From Sipunculus nudus (lineage: Eukaryota; Annelida; Sipuncula; Golfingiida; Sipunculidae): a stretch of DNA of 64,000 nucleotides. Positions 1 through 12,700 of the stretch are shown piece after piece (position 1 is the stretch's first letter; every line of letters starts with the position of its first letter). The DNA is taken from the NCBI GenBank assembly GCA_026874595.1, contig CM049308.1, positions 13,971,501 to 14,035,500 on the forward strand. The letters run 5' to 3'. The position numbers and the translations under genes are program-made. The notes under the pieces were generated by a model. It did no database searches, was not told the DNA's origin, and was given only the letters and a program-made list of their open reading frames with translations.

Positions 1-640
1 ATCTCAGGAACCATTGTGTGGATTTTGACCAAACTTACTATGATCATTTGGAATGATGGTCTGTATGTGCTGCACAATTTTGGTGGCACCACCTACAATT
101 TCTGATTTTTTAATGAATTTTTATCGGATTTTTCAATTTTGGCCTTTTGTGCAGGATATCTCCAAAGGTATTCAACACAGGAACTTCATTTCTTCAGTGC
201 TATTGCATGATATTTACAAAATCTTGGTCAAGTTCAAAGATGGGTGATCTTGACCTACTTTTCAAGGTCACAGAGCTTAGTATAGAAAAAAACTTAGGAG
301 CTTATTTCTCAGGAAGCATTTGGTGGATTGTTATGAAACAGTTGACCTACTTTTGACCATATGACAGATCCTGAACATAGAAAATTTCATGAAAGACAGA
401 AATTGTTATAAAAAATGCACATGTATGGACTTTTTTTCACAATGCCTGCAGATACTGGCCTAATGTTTCGGTGTGTTGCTTGATAATGACCCGTTACAGA
501 TCGAGTTTGCATTTTGCCCTTGTTGACCTACTTTTGACCATAGGACACCTCCTGAACTTAAAAAAATTTACAAAATTTAACAAATATTTCTAATTTTCTC
601 CAGGCGGGGGCATTCGTGTCGTTCCGATACATCTAGTTTT
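1..640 (+). mobile_element. 3' part of a Helitron-like non-autonomous repeat
   Basis: The stretch contains three loose repeats of a 'tgacctacttttgacca' phrase near 340 and 525, with a degenerate form near 246. It ends near 638 with a short near-palindrome (GTGTCG..CGATAC), about two bases, then CTAG followed by T. A hairpin just upstream of CTRR-T is the known 3' signature of Helitrons. The 5' end lies outside the window. No transposase or helicase frame is present, so this is a non-autonomous copy. The small open frames inside it (53-356) are not gene-like. Confidence 0.5.
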
Positions 641-1909
641 CACTAAAATTGAACATATTAAAAGTTGTATAAGCTATATTGAAGACAAGTCTTCTAAGAT
701 CTTAAACTTCTTTATCATTTCTGACCTTCGATCTTATATTCACAAGAGTAATCTCTGACAGAACTGACCAAATATATGATCTGCTGCAGTAAATAGGCTT
801 GTGCCTTTTATTTCAATGGGTTAAGTGTAGCCTAATTTATTGGGATAATAAAGTTACTGTGGACCATGGCAGAGTGTCTTTTATTTTGATATTGATCAAA
901 GATACATTGATTCTATTATATAGGTAAACTGTGCTGATTATATGGCTGGAAGTCAAGCTGGGCTGTGCTTCTTGCCTTACGGCCCAGTGCGCATGCGCCA
1001 GTTGGGGGGCTTTGTTGGCAAACATCGGATGTGTCTATATACATAGTGTAGGTGTAAAATACATGGGGAAATAATAAGAAATGACAGGACGGAGCAGTGA
1101 CATAGCGGCATTCTGTCACACGAACGCCGGTATATTAATTCTCTAGACGTTGGGGTGGCACCAACACATAGAGTTTATGACCAGTTAGAAGATATTCCGT
1201 TGCCATTATTGACTTGCTACTGACATGTTTATCTGCCTGTCAAACTGTTATTTGCACAGTTCTGAGAAAAGACTTACCTCATCCAATATCCAATACTAAA
1301 AATTATCATTACATATCTTCATGCCGTAGTAATTGATAACGATGACGTCAAATAAAATAAAATTGCTCAAATGTCATCCGAGTAAATACATATATAGAAC
1401 GAATCAGACTCGAATCAGTATCAGAGAATCAGAATGGACAGGTACAGAAATTCTAGTTCATAATGCACTGGACAGTCGCGAATCCAGGATTTTGAATAGG
1501 GTATGGTCAAATCTAGCAGACCAAGTAATAATAAAAAGAAATCCTTTAAAAAGTCCTTTTGTCCGTAATGCCGGGTTAGCTTAAGGCCGCAAACATTTGG
1601 ATTAAATTCCTGAAAGAAAGGCGGGGGGGGGGGGGGGGGCAGGCAATAAGATGACAGTAGTCAAAATTTGATAGTAGTCCCGGTCATCTCCACAACTGCC
1701 AACTTGTAACAGGTTCGATTTTCGCCTGTGGCGGAAGGGGGAAACTTCTCGGAAAAGGCACATGAGAATAGACTCAGAACCTGTGGATAGTAGGCCTAAG
1801 TCATTCTTAAGCCGATGAAGAATAGTTTCATATTTGCGCTATTTACCAGTCTATATTATGTTATGATGGCCGCTTTTTCTGCATAAATATAGAGAGACGT
1901 GTGCTTCTG
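641..1909. other. No gene seen; unique AT-rich sequence with a G tract
   Basis: I see no convincing coding exon here. A homopolymer G run sits at about 1622-1639. Short open frames (for example 1333-1584) lack codon bias, domain signal or splice context. Confidence 0.5.
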
Positions 1910-1929
1910 TTTACAAACAAAATTTGAAG

Positions 1930-2290
1930 CGCTCACGTGGGGACTGGTCTCGGTCATTCCTACTCGAAACGAATCTATTCTGCCAGGACAACTTGTCTCA
2001 ACTGTCAAGTTTAAAGACAATTTAAGGGTAACTCCTCCTGTTCATATTACACATGCTCATACTTACAAAATGTAACTTATTTCGTGAAGTCCTCACCGCA
2101 ATAGCACCCATGTTTATGTAATTTGCCTTCAAACAATTCTTATCTACCACATTGGAACAGACTTCATTCATCCCTGCGTCGCTGATGTATTGAGAAGCCC
2201 CGATGGATTGTGGGGTTCAAACAACACAGTCGTACGTTCGCCTTTGAGTCTGAGTCGGCGCAGTGTGCGACTCAAACGGAAAAGAGCAGA
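1930..2290 (+). repeat. Diverged duplicate of the block at 20800-21160
   Basis: Ordered short matches link this block to 20800-21160: 'ctactcgaaac', 'acttgtctcaactgtcaa', 'tgtttatgtaatttgc', 'gatg(g)attgtgggg' and 'agtcgtac'. Spacing is similar, so this is homology rather than chance. Both blocks lie upstream of a unit carrying the 10-cysteine gene. They are probably remnants of the ancestral segment that was duplicated with the gene. No coding potential is evident. Confidence 0.6.
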
Positions 2291-3992
2291 CAAAAATCAA
2301 AGCTTTGTAGATATGTATGTACATAATTTGCAAAAAAAAAAAAATGCACCAAAAAAACTGTCTAGAAAAAAACACCTTTTTCAGTGATGTTCATCAGTAC
2401 AACACTCGTATATCAGTGAACAGTTAATCTTCCGAAACCGCGGACAACCATAAAAAAGCTCATCCTTTCATGCATGTAGTGTTCTATGGAACAGCCTTCC
2501 TGTAAAGCTAAACAATGCTAGAACTCTAAAGAACTAATAAAGGGTATACCGCTCTCATATTTCCTTGTAATATATTATTAAGATTAGTATTATTTATTTT
2601 TTTATCTACTTGAATAATTAAATAATACTAATATATAAGCGTCATCCCATTTTTCCATAGTCATAATTATGTATGCGTATTTGCGCGTCAAACTGCTGTT
2701 TCCGGATGATCCCTTTCATGGAAATCATCGGATTTTATTCAAATTATATGCAAAAAAAATTCTTCAAAAAAATCAACTTAGTTGGGATTATTCTTGGTGG
2801 CACCACGCCACCACCTATGTCGATTGCCGTTCTACAGGCCATTTTTTTATTTATGCCCTCGATAAGATATTGAAATATATTTACACTTTCGCTTCCATAT
2901 TTGAGTGAACTATTACTTGGAGTCAGGGAAATTAAATGTAAAATGGCGTCTTCGCTTAATCCTCCATCGGAAACTTTTAAATGCTTTTCTCGGCAATGGC
3001 TGGTCAAATTTTCAAGATTCATATTGATTCTAGAACCTTTTATGTGTTTGGAATGGACCTTTGAAACTCCTTCACCACCGTGGCCTATCATATATAATTA
3101 CAATGTAAATAAAACAACAGAACGATATGCATATTCCCCATCTACATATTTTCTGTCACTGTACCACATTTGTACTAAATTAGTTGAACCAGTTCGGCAT
3201 GATCATGGCACACACATCTGGAAGTGGTGAAGTCAGTTTAAGTTTTAAACCAGTGTGTACTGTGTATTAACCACAGTCGTGCGACTGTCTGATAACCCAT
3301 CCTGCTGTGTATTAATTGTAGCCAGCCGTGGGCTTTTCAATAATATCACTTTTGTGATAAATGGGTGGCATTTGAACAGACGTGATGTCCGCGCACTGGC
3401 GAGATGATATAAATTAAAATAATAAATAAATTAAATAATATCCAAGTGTTAGAATCAAGTACATGTAGAGGTGTCTGAATTGACCTTTTTTGTCTGAATA
3501 AAGAGTTAATCATTATCTGTCCACTTCCAACATGTATGCTTATTTTGGTAAAAAAAAAACACATACTATAAGTATTTATGCATTATTTCGATAATAGGTG
3601 ATCACTTAGCGTGAACCTTAATTTTCTATTGACATGTTTACGTGATCGGTAAGCTGTCAGTCACTGACAGGAACATTTTTTTTAGATAACAAGATGAATT
3701 TGCAGTTAATTTGTTTTATTTTATTGAAAAAAAAGTAAATAAACTGTATAAACTAAGAACTGCCACAACATTACAAGAAAAAGTTTGTAACAGAGAATGA
3801 GGAACGTTCTGAATAACATAGAAAAACAATTTAATCACACGCAAGCCATCGGATAGCCCTTCCCTGGCTCCCTAATCACGGCAAACACCACGAAGATAAA
3901 CGCTCCGCTTAATAGCATATTTTCATTTGACAAGCACGATATTCAATTAAACAGGGGCGACTGTATTACATAACGCACTTGATACGAAGAAG

Positions 3993-4890
3993 AACAAGTG
4001 ACCATGGGGCATGACGCTTAGCTGAGTAGGAAGATATTCACAAAAGGAATTTTATCATCTGAATGCTAAAATATGTAAGTGGTATCCCAATTCAATTGAA
4101 GCATAGCTCAGAGGATATGGGTAACAGAGACCTAATTTCTGGTTTCCAAGAAGATTTTTTCATGAACCTCCAAGAATGTCAAGTTAGAAGATTCCAGGTC
4201 CAGTGGTTACAATTTGTGTCCTGTTAACGGACAACCGCATCTTTGAAGGTCTCAAAAAAAGAGAGAAAAATGCGTAAACATTCGCCAAAAAAATCCAGGT
4301 GCCGCCACCAGTCTGCAGGAACTGATGAAACACTCCATGATGAATATGCATACAAAGAATCATGGTGATCAATGCATTAGTTAATCACATACAGGAGCTT
4401 TTGTATATTTCTTTTATTATTCTGGTAGGTCCTTCTGAGCCCTATTGCCCAGAGGATATGGGTAACAGAGACCTTATTTCAGGTCTCCATGGAGATTTTC
4501 CTAAACTTCCCTGGATGATAAGTAAGGAGATTCCAGGTCCAATGGTTGCGTTTTGTGGCCTGTTAACTGACAACCGCATTTTTTGAGGTCTCAAAAATAG
4601 AGAATAAAAATGCGTTAAAATTAGAAAAAAAAAACATTTGATCATGGTAATCAATGCATTAGTTGTACAGATACTAGAGCTTTTGTATCAAATTTTTAAT
4701 TATTCTGCATGGGGGATACTTTTGAGCCCCATAGTTCGGTGGATATAGGTAACAGAGAAATTATTTCTGATGTCCAAGGAGATTTTTATGGACCTCCCTG
4801 GATATTAAGTAAGAAGATTGCAGCTCCAACGGTTATGATTTGTGCTTGGTTTACGGACGGACGGACGCCAGACAAAGAAAGATCGCTATA
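3993..4890 (-). mobile_element. Helitron-like element, CAGCTGAGC family, inverted
   Basis: The minus-strand 3' end at 3993-4026 matches the ends at 29705-29736 and 51497-51530: a subterminal CAGCTGAGC-like motif, then a TGACCCATGGGTCA-like palindrome, then CTTGTT. The inside holds about three imperfect units of roughly 300 bp, seen by the phrase 'gaggatatgggtaacagaga' near 4112, 4452 and a diverged form near 4741. The other end carries the GGACGGACGG tract and GATCGCTATA that mark the family's 5' region, but the outermost 35 bp or so are missing. The duplicate at 8860-9185 lacks the element. Confidence 0.65.
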
Positions 4891-4983
4891 TTAAAAAAAG
4901 ATTGAAGAAGACCTTTATACAACTTAATGCTCATAAATCCAGTCAAAATGTGTATATGTAAAAAGCATATATATAGGAAAATA

Positions 4984-4985
<2 letters not shown>

Positions 4986-5027
<42 letters not shown>
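4986..5027. repeat. (TA)n microsatellite
   Basis: Uninterrupted TA dinucleotides. Confidence 0.95.
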
Positions 5028-5030
<3 letters not shown>

Positions 5031-5469
5031 CATACTGTTTATGGTCAAACAAAATATGGATAAAGTGTTACTTACAACTCTGACTTATTTCTGAGAGAAA
5101 AAAGTGCTTTGAACTTGTCCGTCTTAATTGACAAACAGGGTCAAAGAGTGCTTGGTGTTCAAGGAACGCTGGGTTTTCCCATTCCTTAGAAATTGCACGC
5201 CTCACAAGCCGCTGGGTTTTCCAAGGTGGTTAAGTGGTTCCATGGAAACTCCTGGGTATTTTCATTCGTGACCCGGCAGGCTATTCAAGTTGCAAGGGTG
5301 AATACGGTATATAGGCAATACCTTCTATTTAGTATAAATTGCTACATGTATATACTGCATTTACACACCGCGTGCTCACACTTGTAGCTCTGATTTTTAA
5401 AAAAATTTTATCTGGCTCAAACGGCCAAAAAAGTGATTGAAACCTTGTTTTAAACATGGATATTGTTGC

Positions 5470-5640
5470 GTAGTCTGTATTGATGGAGGAAACCTGAGAT
5501 CCCGGAGAAAACTACCGGCCTTGGACGGGCATGCACCTACATCCCACTCTCATATAGCAACTCCGAGGATCGAACTCGGGTCGCCAGCGGAGAGAGCCGA
5601 GCGTTTTACCCCTCGATTGTCCAGACCCCTTGTCTTTTAG
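5470..5640 (-). mobile_element. tRNA-derived SINE, copy 1
   Basis: On the minus strand the sequence starts with a tRNA-like head. It has an A-box-like stretch (AATCGAGGGGTAAAACGCTC) and a clear B box (GAGTTCGATCCTCGG). Downstream is a conserved body with GGTAGTTTTCTCCGGGATCTC then GTTTCCTCC, which resembles the central domain of broadly distributed invertebrate SINEs (MetaSINE type, by memory). It lies in the segmental duplication and has a partner at 10620-10800, so the insertion predates the duplication. The head does not fold as an intact tRNA, so I do not call a tRNA gene. Confidence 0.7.
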
Positions 5641-6106
5641 CAACTCTATAATCAAGCAATTAAAAACTGATCTCATGAAATTTTCAGGATAACTCTGCAT
5701 TATTACAAGGAACACATTAAATAAACCGGGATGAACTGGCTGCATTTCTTATAATGTCATATGCCTTGGCGGAGGTCTGCACTCTCTGAGTGCAAGTTTC
5801 TAGCTGCGAACGGTTTGGATGATTGTGAGCATGATCTGGTTGTCAGAGGGCTCTGGTGTCTGAAGAAAAGACAATCCAAAAGCAACGGTCTCTCAACCAC
5901 GTCAACCGTTACCATATTACACATTACTTGTCCCAGGGCATGCGTTTGAATATCTACCGGCCCTGGAACCTGAATGTTGTATATGCCGTTAATTAAATGT
6001 ACGCTTTCCTTTTGGACAAGCTTCAAGGTGCTGGTACCGTTTTTATTTCAAATTGTTCCGTTCACATGTTGACCAAATTTGTTCACCAAATGCCTATGAT
6101 CGAGAC

Positions 6107-6563
6107 TTTGCAATTTATATACATTTTGGATAGTTTCTTGATTTTGTGGCAGGTGGTGCCACCTACAATCACGTTCAGGCTGCAGACATCCAAGGACTGG
6201 TTTGACGTATCCTCCTGAAAGTTTGTATGTGTATAGATCCCACATAGCTTTTTATCATACACAGAACTGGAGGCGCCACCATGCAATCATTTTGCACGGC
6301 GTCCGTCTGTTTGTCTGCCGTGGGATAAAATCACTCATTTCTAGGCAGTGGTTTGACTTATCTGCCTACAATTTTGCAATTGTTAACATCTTGGATAACT
6401 TTCTGGATTTTGTGGCAGGTGGCGCCACCTACATACACATTTCAGCTGCAGACATCCATGCTAATATGCAACACATCTCTCTCTATTTCCCCTTGCTTCT
6501 CAATACATGCCTCACTTCTCCAATCCCACTCTGATTTCGGCGGATACACGTAGTCGCTTCTAG
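6107..6563 (+). mobile_element. Helitron-like element, TATCCGCC family, 5'-deleted
   Basis: It shares the family core (TTTTGTGGCAGGTGGCGCCAC type, then 'gctgcagacatccatgctaatatg') and the terminal block with CGGCGGATACACGTAGTCGC and CTAG at 6560-6563. The duplicate at 11587-12482 is complete. This copy lacks the 5' half, joined directly at 'gagactt', and has lost most of the 3' hairpin. Confidence 0.65.
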
Positions 6564-6790
6564 TTTTCAAAATGGGATAGGTGGAATGACAAGACTCAGA
6601 ACTGCCAAGATACCTGTAAAATAAAAAGTTGGTTCACGGTATCAAGTTTATGATCTTGTAGTATGCAATACAACAAACATTGCCAACTGAGAGACAAAAG
6701 CCAGATTCTATTGGATGATCACGCACTGCTTGAAATAAAAAGACCAATTATCGATATAATCGATATAATCGATTAATTGACACACTACTA

Positions 6791-7112
6791 TCGTTTATGA
6801 TTGTATCAATGTCTTGACGATGAGTCAGACACAAAGGTTAAACCCGGACGGCTGCCCACATCTTGATTTCCTGATCGGGAAATTAAATCAAAGTTCTGTT
6901 TTGGTTGTGGTTATGGTGGCTGAGCAGGTGATATGTAAAACAGGACGGATTTCAAAATGATACACACTGGGGCTATAATACGGTCATATATATGATTAAC
7001 ATAATTCGGGATAAGAAAAAATAAAAATGTGAGCAGTCGGCTTCAAGGCCACGCATGTAATCGTCAAGAGTAGACAACGGGTGACAAAGAAAAAGTCCAT
7101 CAGCTTCAGCAT
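6791..7112 (+). pseudogene. Orphan copy of the gene's first exon/promoter block
   Basis: This block aligns with 12701-13113 over its full length and, more weakly, with 25991-26410, which are the upstream exons of the two 10-cysteine genes. Shared landmarks include TGAGTCA (6821-6827), 'gggaaattaaatcaaagttctg', 'gagcagtcggcttcaa' and 'acaaagaaa'. It stops before the splice donor, where the second segmental copy begins, and no coding exon follows. It is therefore a promoter/5'-UTR relic. Whether it still drives transcription cannot be judged from sequence. Confidence 0.6.
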
Positions 7113-7996
7113 TTAATCAGTGAACTAATGTTAATCTTACGAAACCGCGGACAGCAATCCAAAAATAAAACCTCATTTCATGCATGTAGTGTTCTAAGGA
7201 ACAGCCTTCCGGTAAAGCTAAAAAATGTCAGCACTCTAAAGAGCTTTAAAAGGATACCGCCCTCATATTTCCTTGCATATATATTAATAAGATTAATATG
7301 ATTTCTTTTTATTATCTACTTGAATAATTAAATAATACTAATATATAAGCGTCATCCCATTTTTCCATAGTCATAATTATGTATGCGTATTTGCGCGTTA
7401 AATTGTTGTGCATGTCCGGATGATCACTTTCAAGGAAGTCATCGGATTTTATTCAAATTATTTTCAACAGTTCTCCTAAAAAAACAACTTAGTTGGGATT
7501 GTTCTTGGTGGCACCACGCCACCACCTATGTGGATTGCCGGTTTACAAGCCATTTTTTATTTATGCCCTCGATAAGATATTGAAATTTATTTACTCTTTC
7601 CCTTCCATATTATATTGAACTATTCCTTGGAGTAAGGGAAATTAATAATAAAATGGCGTCTTCGCTGAATCCTCCATCGGAAACTTTTAAATGCTTTTCT
7701 CGGCAATGGCTTGACTAATTCTCATGATTTGTGTATTTATTGGACTATGCATATGCACTGCAATCCATTTTTATGTCGCCAGCTACAGTTTTGGCAATTC
7801 TATAACAATTCTTATGTGTTTGGAATGGACCTTTGAAACTCCTTCACCACCGTGGCCTATCATATATGATTACAGTGTAAATAAAACAACAGAACGATAT
7901 GCATATTCCCCATCTACATATTTTCTGTCACCGTGCCACATTTGTACTAAATTAGTTGAACCAGTTCGGCATGATCATGGCACACACATCTGGAAA

Positions 7997-8097
7997 TCAG
8001 GGGCGGATCCAGGATTATGGAAAAGGGGGGAGGGGGTCCAACCCAGGAGAACTAATGAAAATTCTAAAAAAAGGGTCAACAGGTCCGGAAAAGGGGG
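7997..8097 (+). mobile_element. Short hAT-like (CAGGGGCGGATCC) insertion
   Basis: The sequence begins CAGGGGCGGATCCAGG, a terminal sequence typical of small hAT-type elements in marine invertebrates. The paralogous site in copy 1 (around 3222) is empty and reads straight through from 'cacatctggaa' to 'tggtgaagtca'. The matching right terminus (ccgcccctg) is not present, so the copy is truncated. Confidence 0.6.
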
Positions 8098-9617
8098 AAT
8101 GATGAAGTCAATTTAAGTTTTAAACTTGTGTGTACTGTGTATTAACCACAGTCGTGCGGCTGCCTCATAACCCATCCTGCTGGGTATTAATTGTAGCCAG
8201 CCGTGGGCTTTTCTGAATATCACTTTTGTGATAAATGGGTGACATTTGAACAGACGTGATGTCCGCGTACTGCTGAGATAATATATGTATAAATTAAAAT
8301 AATAAATAAAGTAAATAATATCCAAGTGTTAGAAACAAGAACATGTAAAGGTGACTGAATTAACCTTTTTTGTCCAAATAATGGGTTAATCATTATCTGT
8401 TCAGTCCTTATGCCCACTTTCCACATTCATGCTTATTTTTTAAAAAGACACATATACTATATGTATTTATGCTTTTTCAGATAATAGATGATTCATCGGC
8501 GTGCCGCTTACATTTTCTATTGACATGTTTTCTTGATCGGTCAGCTGTTTATCATTTGCAGAAACATTTTTTTAGATAACAAGATGAATATACATTGAAT
8601 TTGTTTTATTTTCTCGCAAAAAGTGTAAATATATCTGTATAAACTAATGAACTACTCAACCATTATAAGAAAAGTTTTGTAACGCTCTTAATAACACAGA
8701 AAAAAATAAACCATTTAATCACACGCAAGCCATCATATAGCCCTTCCCTGGCTCCCTAATCACGGCTAACACCACGAAGATAAACACTCCATTTAATAGC
8801 ATATTTTCATTTGACAAGCTCGCTATTCAATTAAACGGGCGACTGTATTACATAACGCACTTGATATGACTCCTCCATTCAAAGAATAAGACTCGCTATT
8901 GAAAAACATAAATATTTTTATAAGTTCATAGAATACCTCATAGCTATAATATTCTAGTCTAGTGTTGGACCCTCTTTTTTCGCGTTTTGTCCCCGAGGAA
9001 CTTGACCGGTCATCGAGGTCCTTGGACGGCGCAGCCAGTATGCGTGCTCATTGAGGTGTGACGGTTCTTTCAGCTGATATAGGGGGAGATTGTTTACATG
9101 TGTTCATCTGTCTGGCAAACTGATGTATGCCATATGTGCACGTGTGTTTTTTGTGCAACCCCCCCCCCCCCCCCAAAAAAAAAAAGAAGAATGAAGATGA
9201 CCTTTATACAACTTAATGCTAATAAATCGAATGACAATGAATATCTGCTTAAAGCATATTTATTCTGTTCATTGTCTAACAAAATATGGATTAAGTGTTC
9301 CTTACAACTCTGACTTATTTCTGAGCGAAAAAGTGCTTTGAACTTGTCCGTCTTTGTTGTCAAACAGGGTGAACGAGTGCATAGTGTTCAAGGAACGCTG
9401 GGTTTTCCCAAATCTTTATAGAAATTGCACGCCGCCCAGGTCGCTTGGTTTTCGAAGGTGGTTATGTGGTTCCATTGAATCTCCTGGTTATTTCCATTCG
9501 TGACCCGGTAGGCTATTCAAGTTGCTAGAATGAAACCGGTATATAGGCAAAACCTTCTACTAAGTACCAATCGCTACGTGTGTAAACTGCATATACATAC
9601 CGCGAACTCACGTTTGC

Positions 9618-10545
9618 AGCTTTCATGTCATAAAGGGAATATTGTGACTGTGTTTTAGAAAACTTAAATTATTACTAGGTCTAATACAGTGCGGGGGGGG
9701 GGGGGGTGCCAACCTTAGATCCGCCCCTGAGTTGACCTATATACATGTATCTGTCGAGTTTACTGACGCTCTGCGTGGCAATCATCATCATGCATACCTA
9801 ATACCTGTGCCTCGGAATATGCATGCAATGCCTGTATATACCTAGCCACCGACGGCGACGCACAGCTTTCAGGTTTCTGTTGCACATTGCGTCAGTCACT
9901 CAGAAAGAGCAACTGGGGAGTCCATTCTTATCGGCGGCTAGTTAGCATCTTGTAACCTGAATGAACTAAGGTCAGGTCAGCTGTGTTTATATTACGGTAA
10001 CCCGGAACGGACTCGCTTCTCCCCCTCTGAGTTAAAACTGGTCCAGTGTCTTCGTGGTCCCGGATATTTCGAATACAAGTGTGATATACTATCATGAAAC
10101 TGGGTGAACATCATACCTATAGCGGCTGTCAAGTACGTAACAACAAGACATACACAGTAAGTTTCATTTAATTGTGTATTTATTTCGCTATCATATACCT
10201 GAGTGGACAGGCGTATCGGGCAGTTATATTTAGCCACATTCCAGGTATCTTGGTTATACTAGCGTTGACTGCAGGCATCAGCAGAGCAACTTGCAGGTTT
10301 TGCTGACCGTCTCTTCACGGCGGGGGGAGCACCGTTTCATATAGCCAGGGCCTAGGGTTGTGGGGATTTTCTTTCCTTTAAAGAAGTTTCTTGGACCAAG
10401 TGAGGTGAATCTATTTGAATTCTTTGAAATGAGGTAAAAATGGACCATGTTGATGTAATGATTTTTTTTTCTGTGAGATGAAAACATATATTTTACTATG
10501 TTATATGTATATTCTAGCATATTTTTATAAACGGCATTACACTAT
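9618..10545. repeat. Extra segment in duplication copy 2
   Basis: Copy 1 has no counterpart near 5395. The segment contains a G tract and the right end of a hAT-like element (ATCCGCCCCTGA, about 9719-9730). It also holds a CpG-rich block at 9840-9990 that matches two parts of gene 2's intron (about 29990-30060 and 30500-30600). No open frame in it looks coding. Confidence 0.5.
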
Positions 10546-10619
10546 AACTTTGATTTTTTTTAATTTTATCTGGCTCAAACGGCTAAAAAGTGATTTAAAC
10601 CTAGTTTTAAACGTGGATA

Positions 10620-10800
10620 TTGTTGCGTTCGGTAGTCTGTATTGGTGTAGGAAACCGGAGATCCAGGAGAAAACCACCGGCCTTGGACGGGCACCTACAT
10701 CCTACTCTCATATAGCAACTCCGAGGATCGAACTCGGGTCGCCAGCGGACAGAGACGAGCGTTTTACCCCTCGATTGTCCAGACCCCTTGTCTTTTAGCA
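10620..10800 (-). mobile_element. tRNA-derived SINE, copy 2
   Basis: This is the counterpart of the SINE at 5470-5640. It has the same B box (GAGTTCGATCCTCGG on the minus strand), the same A-box region, and the body phrase GGTGGTTTTCTCCTGGATCT then GGTTTCCT. Flanks match copy 1, so both were inherited through the segmental duplication. Confidence 0.7.
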
Positions 10801-11586
10801 ACACTATACTCCAGCAGTTATAAACTGATCTCATGAAATTTTCAGGATAACTCTGCAATATTACAAGGAACACATTAAATAAACCGGGATGAACTGGCTA
10901 CATTTCTGATAATGCCATATGGAGCTATGACCTGCCTTGGCGGAGGTCTGCGCTCTCTGAGTGCAAGTTTCTAGCTGCGAACGGTTTGGATGATTGTGAG
11001 CATGATCTAGTGCCAGAGAGCTCTGTTGTCTGAAGAAAAGACGATCCAAAAGCAACGGTCTCTCAATCACGTCAACCGTTACCATGTTATTTCTTTTTGT
11101 CAAGTTACACATTACTTGTCGCAGGGCATGCGTTTGAATATGTATCGGCCCTGGAACCTGAACGTTGTATATGGCGTTAATTAAATGTACCCTTTCCTTT
11201 CGGACAAGCTTCAAGGTGCTGGTAGCGTTTTTATTTCAAATTGTTCCGTTCACATGTTGACCAAATTTGTTCACCAAATGCCTATGCTTGAGACTTTATG
11301 ATAACATTTTCACATACTACATTATCTGGTCAATACAACATGCAAGTGGGATACATGAAAGAGAAAGTGCACACAGTTAAGGAAAATCGTACAAAAAGGA
11401 CATATGATGCATCCAGGCTTAATTTACTCGACTATTTTAGCATTGCAATAAATCGATCTTGCGAAACATTTCAGTTCAATTAAAGATGATTGATGTCACT
11501 TATCATATATGCATCCGCAAAGGATGACATTTAAAAGCAGCCGTGTGATGAGCGGTTTAGTGTCATGAATATTCATAAAACCTTAA

Positions 11587-12482
11587 TTGTATCCGCCAAA
11601 ACAATGTTTTGCGGACACTATGTTTTTGACCGGGTTCCGCCACCGCCGCTGCCGCGTTCGTTTCCGGAATAGAACTCTGAGACCACTGGACAGATTTTTC
11701 CGAAACTTTACACGATTATTGAGTCACATGTGAATTAGTGCCAAAATATTTTGCGTTGACCTCTCTCTAGTGCGTCCATCTGTGCGTCTGTTTTGACACA
11801 TTAACCCACATATCTTCTGACTCGTTTGATCAATCAGGCTAAATATTTTGCATAAACGTAGCCACTGGATAGTTTTTCATACATGAAAGATTGGGGCGCC
11901 ACCTGCAACCATTTTTGCACAGCATCAATCTGTTCAACTGCCTTGGAATAAAATCACTCATATCTCGGCAGTGGTTTGACTTATCTGCCTAAAATTTTGC
12001 AATTTATATACATTTTGGATAGCTTTCTTGATTTTGTGGCAGGTGGCGCCACCTACAATCACGTTCAGGCTGCAGACATCCATGCTTATATCTCAGGACT
12101 GGTTTGACATATCCTCCTGAAAGTTTGCATGTGTATAGATCTCACATAGCTCTTTATCATACACAAAACTAGTAGCGCCACCATTCAATTATTTTGCATG
12201 GTCTCCGTCTGTTTGTCTGCTGTGGGATAAAATCACTAATATCTAGGCAGTGGTTTGAATTATCTGCCAACAATTTTGCATTTGTATACATCTTGGATAA
12301 CTTTCTGGATTTTGTGGCAGGAGGCGCCACCTACATACACATTTCGGCTGCAGACATCCATGCTAATATGGAATAACACCTCTCTCTATTTCCCCTTGCC
12401 ACTCAAACCATGCCTCACTTCTCCCATCTCACTCTGATTTCGGCGGATACACGTAGTCCCTTGTCGACTACCCGTATTCTAG
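11587..12482 (+). mobile_element. Complete Helitron-like element, TATCCGCC family
   Basis: The 5' end is TGTATCCGCCAAAAC followed by an inverted copy (GTTTTGCGGACAC), forming a hairpin. The 3' region has the inverted motif TTTCGGCGGATACA, then CGTAGTCCCTTGTCGACTAC, which folds as a short stem-loop. Then come ten bases or so and CTAG, followed by T. Subterminal inverted repeats plus a 3' hairpin before CTAG fit Helentron/Helitron-type non-autonomous elements. The internal segment repeats a roughly 190-bp phrase around 'ggtggcgccacctac'. No protein is encoded. Confidence 0.65.
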
Positions 12483-12700
12483 TTATCAAAATGGGATAGG
12501 TGGAATGACAAGACTCAGAACTGCCTAGATACCTGTAAAATAAAAAGTTGGTTCACGGTTTCAAGTTTATGATCTTATAGTATGCAATACAACAAATATT
12601 GCCAACTGAGACACAAAACCCAGATTCTATTGGATGGTCACGCACTGCTTGAAATAAAACGACCAATTATCGATAGAATCGATTAATTGGCACACCACTA

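Larger units (their letters stand above)
2414..7117 (+). repeat. Tandem segmental duplication, copy 1
   Basis: This 4.7-kb segment matches 7118-about 13020 in order. Anchors: 2414 with 7118 ('gaaaccgcggac' just after), 3050-3230 with 7815-8000, 4901 with 9187, 5409 with 10567, and 6791 with 12701. The copies differ by substitutions and several indels, so the event is old. Copy 1 carries a Helitron-like insertion at 3993-4890 that copy 2 lacks. It ends inside the first-exon-like block where copy 2 begins, which fixes the breakpoint near 7112-7117. Confidence 0.8.

Noticed and set aside
5470-5640. Functional tRNA gene on the minus strand
   Set aside because: A- and B-box-like motifs are present, but the sequence continues into a SINE body and recurs at 10620-10800. 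No intact cloverleaf was seen.
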